A stretch of 56,326 nt of DNA from Paludibaculum sp. (GTDB lineage: Bacteria; Acidobacteriota; Terriglobia; Bryobacterales; Bryobacteraceae), in the NCBI GenBank assembly GCA_029973955.1, contig JARKQJ010000230.1, forward strand, positions 1 to 56,326, written 5' to 3'. A program made the translations under genes and the position numbers. Shown piece after piece: positions 32,134 through 40,027 of the stretch; the first letter of the stretch is position 1, and every line of letters begins with the position of its first letter. The notes below the pieces were generated by a model. That model did no database searches, was not told where the DNA came from, and was given only the letters and a program-made list of their open reading frames with translations.

Positions 32134-32913
32134 TTAGTCGACTTCCACGTCGCGATCCAGCGCGCCCGGCTCACTCGCCTTCCGCGCCAGATCTTCCGTC
32201 AAAATGATCGCCTCGGCCAGATCGCGCATCGGACGCCGCAGCCGCCGGCTCTCGTTCCGCAGCCGCAGGTAGGCCTCTTCCTCGGTCAACTGGAACTTAT
32301 ACTGCAAGATCCCCTTGGCCCGCTCCACCAGCTTCCGCGTCTCCAACTGCCGCTTCATCTCCTGCGCCTCTTCGGCCAGGCGCGTGTTCTCGTCTTCCAG
32401 CCTCGCCCGCGCGATCGCTCCGCCCATCTGCTCTCCAATGAACGTCAGCAGCGAGATCTCCTCCGGCGTGTGATCGTGCTTGTCCCGGTGATGCACATTG
32501 ATGACGCCGATCACATCCCCGGCGCTCAACAACGGCACCGAACAGTAGGCCTCGTAAGTGTCTTCCACCAGCCCCGGCAGGCTCAAAAACCGCCTGTCCT
32601 GCGCTGCGTTCTCCCCTAAGGCCACCACACTCTTGTTCTCAGCCACCCAGCCCGTGACGCCCTGGCCCATCTGCACGCTCAGGTGTCCGATCTCCGCCGC
32701 GTGCGGCACCTGGGACGCCCGCAGTACGATTTCACCTGACCCTGTCTCCAATAGGTACACCAGGCAGGCGTCACAGCCGGTAACCTGTACGGTCATACCG
32801 ACGATTTCGCCCAACATTTCGTCTACAGTCCGGTTGGAGCTGACAATACTGCTGATTCGGTGCAGCAGTGAGATTTGCGCTACGCTTTGTTCCATTGCGA
32901 TGACGTGTGCCAT
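32134..32913 (-). CDS. GAF-ANTAR transcription antitermination regulator
   Basis: A 259-residue signal protein. A GAF domain covers about residues 15-160 (LLHRISSIVSSNRTVDEML, GVTGWVAENKSVVAL, VIGVINVHHRDKHDHTPEEISLLTFI). A coiled-coil linker follows, then a C-terminal ANTAR domain (about 190-245: LETRKLVERAKGILQYKFQLTEEEAYLRLRNESRR). ANTAR domains bind twin-hairpin RNA and prevent termination. The ATG at 32913 is preferred over a TTG at 32952 because TATCCT ends 9 nt before it with TTGGAC 18 bp further up. It probably controls the minus-strand operon below it or targets elsewhere. Confidence 0.85.
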   Translation of the reverse strand: MAHVIAMEQSVAQISLLHRISSIVSSNRTVDEMLGEIVGMTVQVTGCDACLVYLLETGSGEIVLRASQVPHAAEIGHLSVQMGQGVTGWVAENKSVVALGENAAQDRRFLSLPGLVEDTYEAYCSVPLLSAGDVIGVINVHHRDKHDHTPEEISLLTFIGEQMGGAIARARLEDENTRLAEEAQEMKRQLETRKLVERAKGILQYKFQLTEEEAYLRLRNESRRLRRPMRDLAEAIILTEDLARKASEPGALDRDVEVD

Positions 32914-33082
32914 TCTGCTTGTAGGATAGGAATTGGGCTCCGAAGGGTCCAATCGAATCTTTCTATCAAGCTCATTCTCTTCCAGTGTCCGGTTTCTCTA
33001 ACTCATTTGCAATCATAACCCTGTAGGCAATATAACCACTTCGTCAGGATACCGCCTTAACGCTTACTTTTTGGGGGCGGTC

Positions 33083-33106
33083 AAACGGCGAACATAGACG
33101 CCGTTT
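33083..33106 (+). promoter_or_regulatory. Hairpin in the leader of the TPR-peptidase gene
   Basis: AAACGGCG and CGCCGTTT make a perfect 8-bp stem with an 8-nt loop. Flanking GCGG (33077-33080) and CCGC can extend it. It lies about 37 nt before the GTG and is AT-richer than its surroundings. It may terminate or stabilise RNA. The rest of the 229-bp divergent gap between the ANTAR gene and this gene shows no other clear element. Confidence 0.35.
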
Positions 33107-33142
33107 TCGCTCCGCCAGAGTCCACTCGAAAGGGAGATCGTC

Positions 33143-35023
33143 GTGCTTCGCACCACAACCCGTCTCGCTCTCCTCCTCGCCGCGGCCATCGCCTGCCTGA
33201 CCCAACCCTCCGCCGCCGCCTCCAAGTATCAGCGCGTCGCAGCCGGCCGCTGGGAACTCCTCACCGACGCCAACGAGAAGACCGCCCAGCAGGAACTGAG
33301 AAACATCGCCGACATCCACGCCGCCATCTCCGCCGACCTGGCCCCCCTCTTCTCCGCTCCCGCACCCCCTGCCACCGCTGTTCGAATCCTCCTCTTCCGC
33401 TCCTCCCGCGATTTCCGACCCTTCCAGCGCGGCGAAACTAACTTCGGCCTCTTCCAGCCCGGAGCCGGGGGCGACTACATCTTCTCCCTGCAAGGCGGCA
33501 GCGAGCCCCAGCGCTCCCTCGCCCACGAGATCACCCACCTCATCCTCTACCGCGCCACCGGCCGCCTGCCCCAGTGGCTTGAAGAAGGCCTCGCCGACTA
33601 CTACGCCACCCTCCAGCGCGCCGGGAACCGCGTCACCTTCGGCGCCCCAGTGGATTCCCAACTCCAGCCCCTCGCCGACTCGCTTCTCTCCAGCCCCTGG
33701 GCCAATCCCGACCGCTTCTTCGCCGCCGGCGAAAACCTCGATCCGGCCTCCGCCGCCGCCCCGCTCTACTACGCCCAAAGCTGGGCCCTCGTGCATGTCC
33801 TCATGCGCGATCCCGCGCCCCATGCCCGCATCCGTGAGTTCATCCGCCTCCTGCGCGACGGCCTCAGCCAGCCCGCCGCCTTCCAGCAGGCCTTCGGGCG
33901 ATCCCCTGCCAAAGCCCTCGAAGAGGCTCGCCAGGCCATCACCGCCAAAGCCTTCGCGCGCCGCGCCATCGCTTTTGAACCCGCCGCCGTCCAGCCCTCC
34001 CCTGCCCGTCCTCTCTCTGAGGTCGAGTGGGAAATCGTCCGCGCCTCCGCACTCATTGACGGTCAGAAAACAGCCGCCGCCGAAGAGATCATCAAAGCCG
34101 CGGCGAAGAAATGGCCCACCGATCCCTCTGTCTCAGCCGGCCTAGGTTACCTCGCCCTCAGCCGCGGCGACTACAATACCGCCCGCAAGCAATTCGAAAC
34201 CGCCATTGCCGCCGGCGGCGCCGCTGGTACGGTCGCTGAAACGAACAACGCCTTCACCCACTTCGAGTACGCCATGCTCATCCGCGATACCAACGGACCC
34301 GAGGCCCTCGTCATCCAGAGCCTGCGCGACGCCGTTCAACTCAACCCCGCCTACGCCGCCGCCTGGTACGCCCTCGGCGCCGCCCTCGCCCGCGCCGGCC
34401 AAAACACAGAAGCTTTGAATTGTTTCAAACAATCCACCGTCCTCGTGCCGCGCAGCGCCGTCTACTGGGAAGCCTATGGCCGCGCCCTCCTGGCCGCCGG
34501 TGACCGCCCCGGAGCCCGCGAAGCCGCACTCTCCGCCACCGCCTCCGCCGTCACGCCCGAACAGGCCCAGATGGCCCAGAGCCTCCTCCGCGAAGCCGAC
34601 GCCCCACCCCTACCTAAATCCGCCTCAAAACCCGCCGTCACCACCCCCAGCGGCTGGAAGCCCGAGGAAGGCGACGCCAAAGTCGCCGGCCGCCTCGTCC
34701 TGGTCGACTGTGACACCGCCCTACTCAAGTTCCACATTGAAACCCAACCCGGCGCGGGCCGTACGCCCGCTAAAAAGACAATCCTGGGCACCGAAAAACC
34801 AAATCAGGTGATGCTCCGCGGTGCCTCCGCCCAAAAACGCGAATTCGTCTGCGGCCCCCAACCCACCCGTCCCCAAGTCGAAGCCGGCTACATCGTCAAA
34901 CCCATCGAACCCGCCCCCAAACCCGTCCCAACCCCCAAAAAGGCAGCCACAAAGAAGGCGCCCGCCCCCAAACCCGCCGCCCTCCCCATCGCCGGAGAGC
35001 TAGTCTGGCTCGAATTCAAATAG
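33143..35023 (+). CDS. Exported TPR protein with gluzincin (HExxH) domain
   Basis: A 626-residue protein: signal peptide (residues 1-25), then a peptidase-like domain with H128-E-I-T-H132 and WLEEGLADYY, the third zinc-ligand motif of gluzincins, about 16 residues on. TPR repeats follow (about 320-470: SAGLGYLALSRGDYNTARKQFETAI, AAWYALGAALARAGQNTEALNCF). The C-terminal part ends in a Pro/Lys/Ala-rich linker and a final LVWLEF. The active-site motifs suggest real peptidase activity in the periplasm. A GGGAG ribosome site supports the GTG start. Repeats of the REP-like family begin shortly after the stop. Confidence 0.75.
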   Translation: MLRTTTRLALLLAAAIACLTQPSAAASKYQRVAAGRWELLTDANEKTAQQELRNIADIHAAISADLAPLFSAPAPPATAVRILLFRSSRDFRPFQRGETNFGLFQPGAGGDYIFSLQGGSEPQRSLAHEITHLILYRATGRLPQWLEEGLADYYATLQRAGNRVTFGAPVDSQLQPLADSLLSSPWANPDRFFAAGENLDPASAAAPLYYAQSWALVHVLMRDPAPHARIREFIRLLRDGLSQPAAFQQAFGRSPAKALEEARQAITAKAFARRAIAFEPAAVQPSPARPLSEVEWEIVRASALIDGQKTAAAEEIIKAAAKKWPTDPSVSAGLGYLALSRGDYNTARKQFETAIAAGGAAGTVAETNNAFTHFEYAMLIRDTNGPEALVIQSLRDAVQLNPAYAAAWYALGAALARAGQNTEALNCFKQSTVLVPRSAVYWEAYGRALLAAGDRPGAREAALSATASAVTPEQAQMAQSLLREADAPPLPKSASKPAVTTPSGWKPEEGDAKVAGRLVLVDCDTALLKFHIETQPGAGRTPAKKTILGTEKPNQVMLRGASAQKREFVCGPQPTRPQVEAGYIVKPIEPAPKPVPTPKKAATKKAPAPKPAALPIAGELVWLEFK

Positions 35024-35078
35024 CCCACCCATCTCCCCCGGCCGCTGTCTTCCCCCGGCATGAGGACGAAGCCCTATT

Positions 35079-35142
35079 CCCCCGAGACGAAGTCTCGGGG
35101 CCACCGTGCAGCCCGATTCCCCCGAGGCGAAGCCGCGGGGCC
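35079..35142 (+). repeat. REP-like palindromic repeat, two units (left of the IS)
   Basis: The first unit (35079-35118) has the hairpin CCCCGAGAC-GAA-GTCTCGGGG followed by CCACCGTGCA. The second (35119-35142) reads CCCCGAGGC-GAA-GCCGCGGGG, with one stem mismatch. It lies 56 bp after the stop of the TPR-peptidase gene and directly abuts the IS left end. Same family as the repeats at 36949, 47901 and 56144. The stretch 35024-35078 holds only a degenerate copy of the tail. Confidence 0.8.
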
Positions 35143-35224
35143 GGGGGTTTGGCTATTTACTAGATAACTGAACGAATCGGGCTGGAGTGGCCCAAACATT
35201 TCTCCTCCGTCCTGTTGTTTTTAC

Positions 35225-35259
35225 TGGACTTGTTTGCGTACTAGTTATATAACTAGTAC
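35225..35259 (+). promoter_or_regulatory. IS promoter with overlapping 22-bp perfect palindrome (operator)
   Basis: TGGACT (35225-35230), 17 bp, then TATAAC (35248-35253) form a plausible promoter. Its -10 box sits inside a perfect palindrome at 35238-35259 with arm GTACTAGTTAT. A partial half-site (TACTAGATAACT) lies near the IS left end at about 35159. The ribosome site GGAGG follows at 35261. A palindrome over the -10 next to a gene for an AbrB/MazE-type domain points to self-repression. Confidence 0.65.
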
Positions 35260-35269
35260 TGGAGGCCTC

Positions 35270-35557
35270 ATGGGATTCCCCACCAAAGTCCAACTCATCA
35301 AACGCAAAACCAGCGAGCAGTGGTATATCAACTTCCCTTCCGCCATCGCTCAAGCCATGGAATTCACCCGCGGTGAGACCGTTGAGTGGCTCATCGAAGA
35401 CAAGTCCCTGCTCGCCCTGCGCCGCCCCGATGCTCCGCCTCCCGTTCTAAAAAAAACTCCACCCGCCTCCTCGACGAGTTCCAGCAGCTCTGGCGCAGCG
35501 CCTCGCCGCTCTGCTCCCGGCCCCGGCTCGACGAGCGGGCTCAAGCCCTCGCCCTGA
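35270..35557 (+). CDS. AbrB/MazE-like DNA-binding ORF of the IS (zero-frame product)
   Basis: A 95-residue zero-frame product. The first about 50 residues (TKVQLIKRKTSEQWYINFPSAIAQAM, then GETVEWLIEDKSLLALRR) show the swapped-hairpin AbrB/SpoVT pattern: a strand, a 'P-x-x-I/A' turn-helix, and a final strand. The remainder after KK is Ser/Pro low complexity and probably not functional. GGAGG sits 4 nt before the ATG. Translation that slips back one base at the A8 run (35449-35456) would instead continue into the transposase. As a short protein it could repress the IS through the palindrome just upstream. Confidence 0.7.
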   Translation: MGFPTKVQLIKRKTSEQWYINFPSAIAQAMEFTRGETVEWLIEDKSLLALRRPDAPPPVLKKTPPASSTSSSSSGAAPRRSAPGPGSTSGLKPSP

Positions 35558-36915
35558 GTTCGCTGCTCTGCTTGGGGCGGCGCACCGTCACCGGACTCCT
35601 CTCCACCTGCGGCCTCCAATTCCACGACTGGTCGGCCACCTACCGGCTGTTTTCGCAAAACCGTATTTCCACGCAAGATCTCTTCCGCTCCGTGCGCCGC
35701 TCTGTCTTGGATCTGCTGCCTGCTTCGACCCCGCTCTGCCTGGCCCTGGATGATTCCCTCTTCCGCAAATGCGGCGAAAAGATCCATGGCGTCGCCTGGC
35801 GGCGCGATCCGCTGGGGCCGAAGTTTCAGACCAACTTCATCCGCGCCCAGCGCTTCCTGCAGTTCTCCGCTGCCGTGCCCACCCCAGAGCACCCCCAGGC
35901 CATTCGCATGATCCCGGTCGACTTCCTGCACAGCCCCACTGCGCCCAAACCGCGCAAGCATGCCACCGGCAAGGAGTTGGATGACTATCGTCAGGCTTGC
36001 CGCACGGCCAACCTGGGCGCCCAGTCCATGGAGCGCCTGCTCGCCATCCACGCCAGCCTGCCGCCCTCCGCCGACGGCCAGCCGCGCTCGGTCCGCCTGC
36101 TCGTCGATGGTCGTTACACCAATCGGACGGTCCTCAAACAGCTGCCGCCGCACACCACGCTGATCGGCCGCGTGCGCAAGGACGCTCAGCTCCACTATCC
36201 CGCCACCGATGCCCAACGCCGCCAAACCGGGCGCCGCCTGCTCTATGGAGCACTCGCGCCAACCCCGGAACAACTCCGCCAGGATGAATCGATCGCCTGG
36301 GAAACCGTCTCGGTGTTTGCCGTCGGCCGCCAGCAACAGTGCCGCGTCAAGACCCTCAGCGGCCTGCTGTGGCGCACCGCCGGCGCCTCGCTTCCGCTGA
36401 AACTGGTGGTCATCGCTCCGCTGCACTACCGGCTGCGCGCCAATTCCAGACTGCTTTACCGCCAGCCTGCTTACCTGCTCTGCACCGATCCCACCCTGGA
36501 CTCTCAACAGATCGTCCAGAACTACCTCTGGCGCTGGGACATCGAGGTGAACTTCCACGAGGAGAAATCTCTGCTCGGCATCGGCCAGGCTCAAGTGCGC
36601 ACCCCGGCCTCCACCCAACATCTGCCCGCCTTCCTCATCGCCTCTTACGCCCTGCTCCTATTGGCCGCGATTCGCACTGCATCGAACTCCGCCCCGCCCG
36701 CGCTCTTACCCCCGCCGAAGTGGTCTGCCCGCGCCAAGCCCATCCGCACTTCCACCCAGCGCCTCCTCCATCAAATCCAAGCCGATGTCTGGGGACGCGG
36801 CCTCGGCATCGATTCCGCCTCTTTCTCCGGCTTCTCGACCGCCAACCCTCCCGGCAAGAAGCCACAGAATCTCCGCCCCTCGATCGTAGATGCCCTACTT
36901 TACTGCAATCCCTGA
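35270..36915 (+). CDS. AbrB-DDE transposase fusion made by -1 frameshift (predicted)
   Basis: The predicted joined product is 548 residues: 62 from the AbrB-like frame, then 486 from the -1 frame starting at 35455. The transposase part reads KNSTRLLDEFQQLWRSAS onward with RNase-H-like catalytic positions in LALDDSLFRKCG, RLLVDGRYTNRTVLKQLP and WRWDIEVNFHEEKSLLG, as in IS4/IS701-type DDE enzymes. Within the -1 frame the only upstream start is a GTG at 35386 that would give an unrelated N-terminus, so frameshift (or transcript slippage) is the better explanation. The alternative is a pseudogene split by an indel. Confidence 0.7.
35449..35457 (+). other. A8 slippery site for -1 frameshifting
   Basis: Eight A's are followed by C. 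In the zero frame the codons are CTA-AAA-AAA-ACT; a one-base back slip at A-AAA-AAA gives AAA-AAA-AAC and enters the transposase frame. This heptamer is among the most slippery known in bacteria and is used by many IS elements. No strong stimulatory hairpin was identified in the following 50 nt. Confidence 0.65.
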
Positions 36916-36948
36916 GCCCGCCTGCGGCCCAAAATAGCCAAACTCCAG

Positions 36949-37074
36949 CCCCCGAGACGAAGTCTCGGGGCCACCGTGCGAAGCCATATTCCCCCGAGAC
37001 GAAGTCTCGGGGCCACCCTGCAAAGCCGTATTCCCCCGAGACGAAGTCTCGGGGCCACCGTGCAAAGCCGTACC
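36949..37074 (+). repeat. REP-like repeat, three tandem 42-bp units (right of the IS)
   Basis: Three nearly identical units start at 36949, 36991 and 37033. Each has CCCCGAGAC-GAA-GTCTCGGGG (9-bp stem, GAA loop), then CCACCGTGC(A/G)AAGCC(A/G)TATT. Degenerate remnants continue to about 37110. It begins 33 bp after the transposase stop and 5 bp outside the IS right inverted repeat. The remaining 37111-37274 is ordinary non-coding sequence leading to the next gene. Confidence 0.85.
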
Positions 37075-37274
37075 CCCCGTAAAGCCGTACTCCCCCGGGC
37101 CAGCCGCCGCGCCACCGGAATCCCAGCACGCCCCCAACCACCCCAGTCACACTTCTATTCCCCATTAACTTCAATAACTTACAAGAAATCGCTTTTCCAG
37201 AGGTGCGATACTCTTCGTGGGCAGGCCTACGCGCCTGCCCTTGCTATTTCAACCCAAGGAAAGGAACTCAACCC

Positions 37275-37904
37275 ATGGCAACCATAGCCCAAATCACCGC
37301 AAACCGCGCCAACGCGCTCCACTCCACCGGACCCCGCACCGACGAGGGCAAGGCCCGCTCCGCCACCAACGCCCGCTCCCACGGCCTCACCTCCCGCTCC
37401 GCCGTCATCCCCGTCGAGCACCAGGATCTCTTCCACGAGTTCCGCCTCGCCCTCCTCACCGAAACAAACCCACAGGGCGTCCTCGAAAGCGAGTACTTCG
37501 ACCGCCTCCTCGTCAGCGGCTGGAACCTCCGCCGCGCCCGCGATCTCGAAACGGAGCTCCTCGCCGAATCGGACCCAATCCACGACCCCCAGGCCACGCT
37601 CCAGCTCCAGCGCATCTCCCGCTACCGCCGTGAACTCGAGCGCTCCTACGACAAGGCCCTATCCACCCTGCGCCAACTCCAGGCCGCCCGCCCCATCACT
37701 GCACATTCTCCTGTGGATCCACCCTCTCCTGACTCACCACTTCCACCAGCCCCACAATCTCGTCCAGACTGTCCCGCACCGGCGTCAGCACAGACACCAT
37801 CCCCGCTCGCTTCCGCACCGTCACCCGCTCCCCTGTCGCCAGCACGCGCGCCATCTCCGGGAACATCTCCTGCGTCAGTGCCCCCCAGGTCCAGAATTGG
37901 CTGA
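37275..37904 (+). CDS. Conserved protein of unknown function (TGPRT-type), with overprinted tail
   Basis: A 209-residue protein. The first about 140 residues belong to a family I have seen in Acidobacteriota and Planctomycetes: ITANRANALHSTGPRTDEGK, ARSHGLTSRSAV, then helices ending in RRELERSYDKALSTLRQLQ. Relatives usually end there. Here the frame runs on for about 70 Pro/Ser/Ala-rich residues that are exactly antisense to the convergent Cache-like gene (overlap 37696-37904). The ribosome site AAGGAAAGGAA precedes the ATG. Function is unknown. The tail looks like a lost stop codon rather than a domain. Confidence 0.65.
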   Translation: MATIAQITANRANALHSTGPRTDEGKARSATNARSHGLTSRSAVIPVEHQDLFHEFRLALLTETNPQGVLESEYFDRLLVSGWNLRRARDLETELLAESDPIHDPQATLQLQRISRYRRELERSYDKALSTLRQLQAARPITAHSPVDPPSPDSPLPPAPQSRPDCPAPASAQTPSPLASAPSPAPLSPARAPSPGTSPASVPPRSRIG

Positions 37905-38238
37905 TCTCGTGCACATTCCGGATCACCACATGCACCCGCGACGCCATCCCCGGCACCGGCATCCACAGGTTCAGGTCGCACGGCCCCGGGCACAGCCGCG
38001 CCAGCCGGATCAGCGTCTTCTTCACCGCCACAAACGGCGCATGATTCACGTCGTAGTTGTCCGAAGCCGCCCACGGATCCCGCGGATCCTTCTTCACCAT
38101 CGAAGCAGCCGACCGCGCCGTCTGGATCTGCTTCACCATCTCTCCGTCCACCATCGCCGTGGCCGCCTCCGCCACAAACGTCAGGTCCGCTCCGAATCCC
38201 AGCGAACCCGCCATCAACCCAAGCAGCAATGCCTTCAT
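37696..38238 (-). CDS. Exported Cache-like sensor domain protein
   Basis: A 180-residue exported protein: signal peptide MKALLLGLMAGSLGFGA, a helical segment, then AASDNYDVNHAPFVAVKKTLIRLARL and a C-terminal strand pair (VSVLTPVRDSLDEIVGLVEVVSQ) like the final strands of Cache/PAS-like extracellular sensors. It has no output domain, so it would act as a stand-alone ligand binder. The ATG overlaps the stop of the DUF4091 gene by 4 nt, so it is the last gene of that operon. Its 3' 209 bp are overlapped by the convergent gene. Confidence 0.6.
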   Translation of the reverse strand: MKALLLGLMAGSLGFGADLTFVAEAATAMVDGEMVKQIQTARSAASMVKKDPRDPWAASDNYDVNHAPFVAVKKTLIRLARLCPGPCDLNLWMPVPGMASRVHVVIRNVHEISQFWTWGALTQEMFPEMARVLATGERVTVRKRAGMVSVLTPVRDSLDEIVGLVEVVSQERVDPQENVQ

Positions 38239-40022
38239 CGCCGGGCCTCCTTCGCCAGCTCCATCACGTACCCTCTCACCCGGTCCCAGGCCCCGGCATC
38301 CAGCTTCCCGTCGAACCGCTCGTCCTTCATCGTCGCTTCGTCGATGTCCGCGTTCGTCCACTCCGACGGATCCCCATCCGCCAGACGCGGCCGCGGCGCA
38401 TGCCAGTCCTTCACCGCCGTCCCGTTATACCGCCGCGCCACCTCCGCCCGCAGCTTCTCCGCCCCCACCGACGCCGAGAACGAATCCAGCAACGCCAGAT
38501 CTTCCAGGGCGTTCCGCTCCAGCTTCAACCGCACGCTCGCCACCGGCCCCGCCACGCCAAACCGCTCTCCCGGATACACCATCGTCTCCCCGCCGCCTTC
38601 AAACCGGAACCACGGATCGTCCCCCGGCGACACCGTCAGCCACCGCACAAACCCATCCACGCCCAGCATCCACGTCTCCAGCACCTCCTTCGTCACATGA
38701 GAGGACGGCCGGAACACCGGCGGCGTCCCGCCGTACACCCAAACCGCATCCCCCTGCCTCTTCCGCTCCAGCCCTTGCTCCAGATACCACCCGAACATCC
38801 CGCCCCCGCACACCCAGAAGTCGATCACCCCGGCCAGTTCCTTGAACTGGCGCTCCATCTGCCAGCTCGCATCCGTCCGGTACACCCACGCCACCGGCGA
38901 ATCGGCCGGCATCGCCGCCTTCATCAATCTCTGATACTCCCGGAACCGCTCGAAGTCCTTCGGGAACCGCGTCTCATCGCCATCCCACTCGAACGCCTTG
39001 TAGCGCTTCTTGTGATTGAAGAACAGCTCCAGCTTTGTCTTCGTCCAACCCTTCGCCCGGAAGTGCGCCTCCATCTCCCGCACCACGTTCACGAACTCCC
39101 GCTCATAACCAGGCTCGCCCCACCACAGATACGAAGCCGGCCATTCCGGATTGATCGGCGTGTACACATACGGAATCGGCTGCGCCCCCCGCCGCGTCTT
39201 CGCAAACGCACTCCCGTCGAACAGCGGCCCGTAGTGCTTGTCATAGTACGTCCAATCCGCCACGCGCTTGTTCTTCCCCGCCCCTTCCAGCCGCGGCGCG
39301 AACTCCGGCCCCACCTTGCCTCCGTGCCCGTAGCCCAGTTGATGGAACAGACCCCGGTGCTCGTAGAACACCCGGTGGTAGGCGTGAATCAGTTCGAAGA
39401 ACTCATCGCTCAGGTAGAACCCCGGCTTCTTCGCCAGCCCCGGATACTGACCTCCAAACCAGCTCGTCCCATACGCGTTGTGGTCCATCACCACCACGTC
39501 TTTCTCCGGAACCGTCGCATCCGCCACCCGCACGTTCACCACTACCGTGCTCTTCTTGCCCCCCGCCGTCAAAGTCACCGTGATCTTCTCTGCTCCAACC
39601 CGCGCATTCGCCGGCATCCACAGATCCAGCCAGTACGATTGCGCCGTCTGCCCCGCCACCTTGTTGTCCGCCGCCGGCAACTCCGCCGCCGCCGGCAGCC
39701 CCACGGGAGCCAGCGCATCCGCGTAATAAGTCTTCGCCTTCGGCGCGTAGTGGAACCACTCCCGGAATAGCTCCGCCTCCAACCCGCCGCTCACCGCCAG
39801 CGTGTACGCCACCGGCGCCGCGCTCGACACCACCAACCGGCACGACACGTGCGCCGCCCGGGCCGTCTCCACCGTCATCGCTCGCGCCGGCGCCACCCCC
39901 GCGCCCGCGTCCGCCTTCAGCACCTGGCCGAAGGGATCCACTCTCACGTGCGCCGGCAGCACCGTCAAGTCCGCCGCCGCGCACACCGCCACCGCAGCCA
40001 ACGCCATCATGGCCAGCTTCAT
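38235..40022 (-). CDS. Exported DUF4091 glycoside-hydrolase-like protein
   Basis: A 595-residue exported protein: signal peptide (MKLAMMALAAVAVCAA), an N-terminal beta-sandwich, then a barrel-like region (DHNAYGTSWFGGQYPG, KTKLELFFNHKKRYK, AWVYRTDASWQMERQFKELAGVIDFWVCGGG) and a C-terminal DUF4091 segment (ETWMLGVDGFVRWLTVSPGDDPW, RLKLERNALEDLALLDSF). The layout is that of glycoside hydrolases of planctomycetes and acidobacteria whose substrates are unknown. The start at 40022 was chosen for the signal peptide. It lies 5 nt after the M20 gene on the same strand. Confidence 0.75.
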   Translation of the reverse strand: MKLAMMALAAVAVCAAADLTVLPAHVRVDPFGQVLKADAGAGVAPARAMTVETARAAHVSCRLVVSSAAPVAYTLAVSGGLEAELFREWFHYAPKAKTYYADALAPVGLPAAAELPAADNKVAGQTAQSYWLDLWMPANARVGAEKITVTLTAGGKKSTVVVNVRVADATVPEKDVVVMDHNAYGTSWFGGQYPGLAKKPGFYLSDEFFELIHAYHRVFYEHRGLFHQLGYGHGGKVGPEFAPRLEGAGKNKRVADWTYYDKHYGPLFDGSAFAKTRRGAQPIPYVYTPINPEWPASYLWWGEPGYEREFVNVVREMEAHFRAKGWTKTKLELFFNHKKRYKAFEWDGDETRFPKDFERFREYQRLMKAAMPADSPVAWVYRTDASWQMERQFKELAGVIDFWVCGGGMFGWYLEQGLERKRQGDAVWVYGGTPPVFRPSSHVTKEVLETWMLGVDGFVRWLTVSPGDDPWFRFEGGGETMVYPGERFGVAGPVASVRLKLERNALEDLALLDSFSASVGAEKLRAEVARRYNGTAVKDWHAPRPRLADGDPSEWTNADIDEATMKDERFDGKLDAGAWDRVRGYVMELAKEARR

Positions 40023-40027
40023 CTCGT

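Larger units (their letters stand above)
35147..36943 (+). mobile_element. Insertion sequence with AbrB-like ORF and DDE transposase
   Basis: The element of about 1.8 kb is bounded by 12-bp perfect inverted repeats, GTTTGGCTATTT at 35147-35158 and its complement at 36932-36943. It carries a promoter/operator, a small AbrB-like ORF and a DDE transposase ORF in the -1 frame joined at an A8 run. REP-like repeats flank both ends, so it appears to sit inside a repeat cluster. I see no clear target-site duplication; the exact outer base pairs are therefore uncertain. Confidence 0.8.

Noticed and set aside
35386..35460. GTG at 35386 as the true transposase start
   Set aside because: The resulting N-terminus (HRRQVPARPAPPRCSASRS) is a frame-shifted reading of the AbrB-like ORF; the slip at the A8 run gives a coherent protein instead.
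36949..37110. Regular 42-bp repeats considered as a CRISPR array
   Set aside because: Units abut directly with no unique spacers, each unit is itself a hairpin, and there are no cas genes.
35079..37110. REP repeats mobilised by the adjacent transposase (RAYT-like relation)
   Set aside because: The transposase is DDE type, not a Y1/HUH RAYT, and the IS has its own distinct inverted repeats; the association looks like insertion into the repeats.
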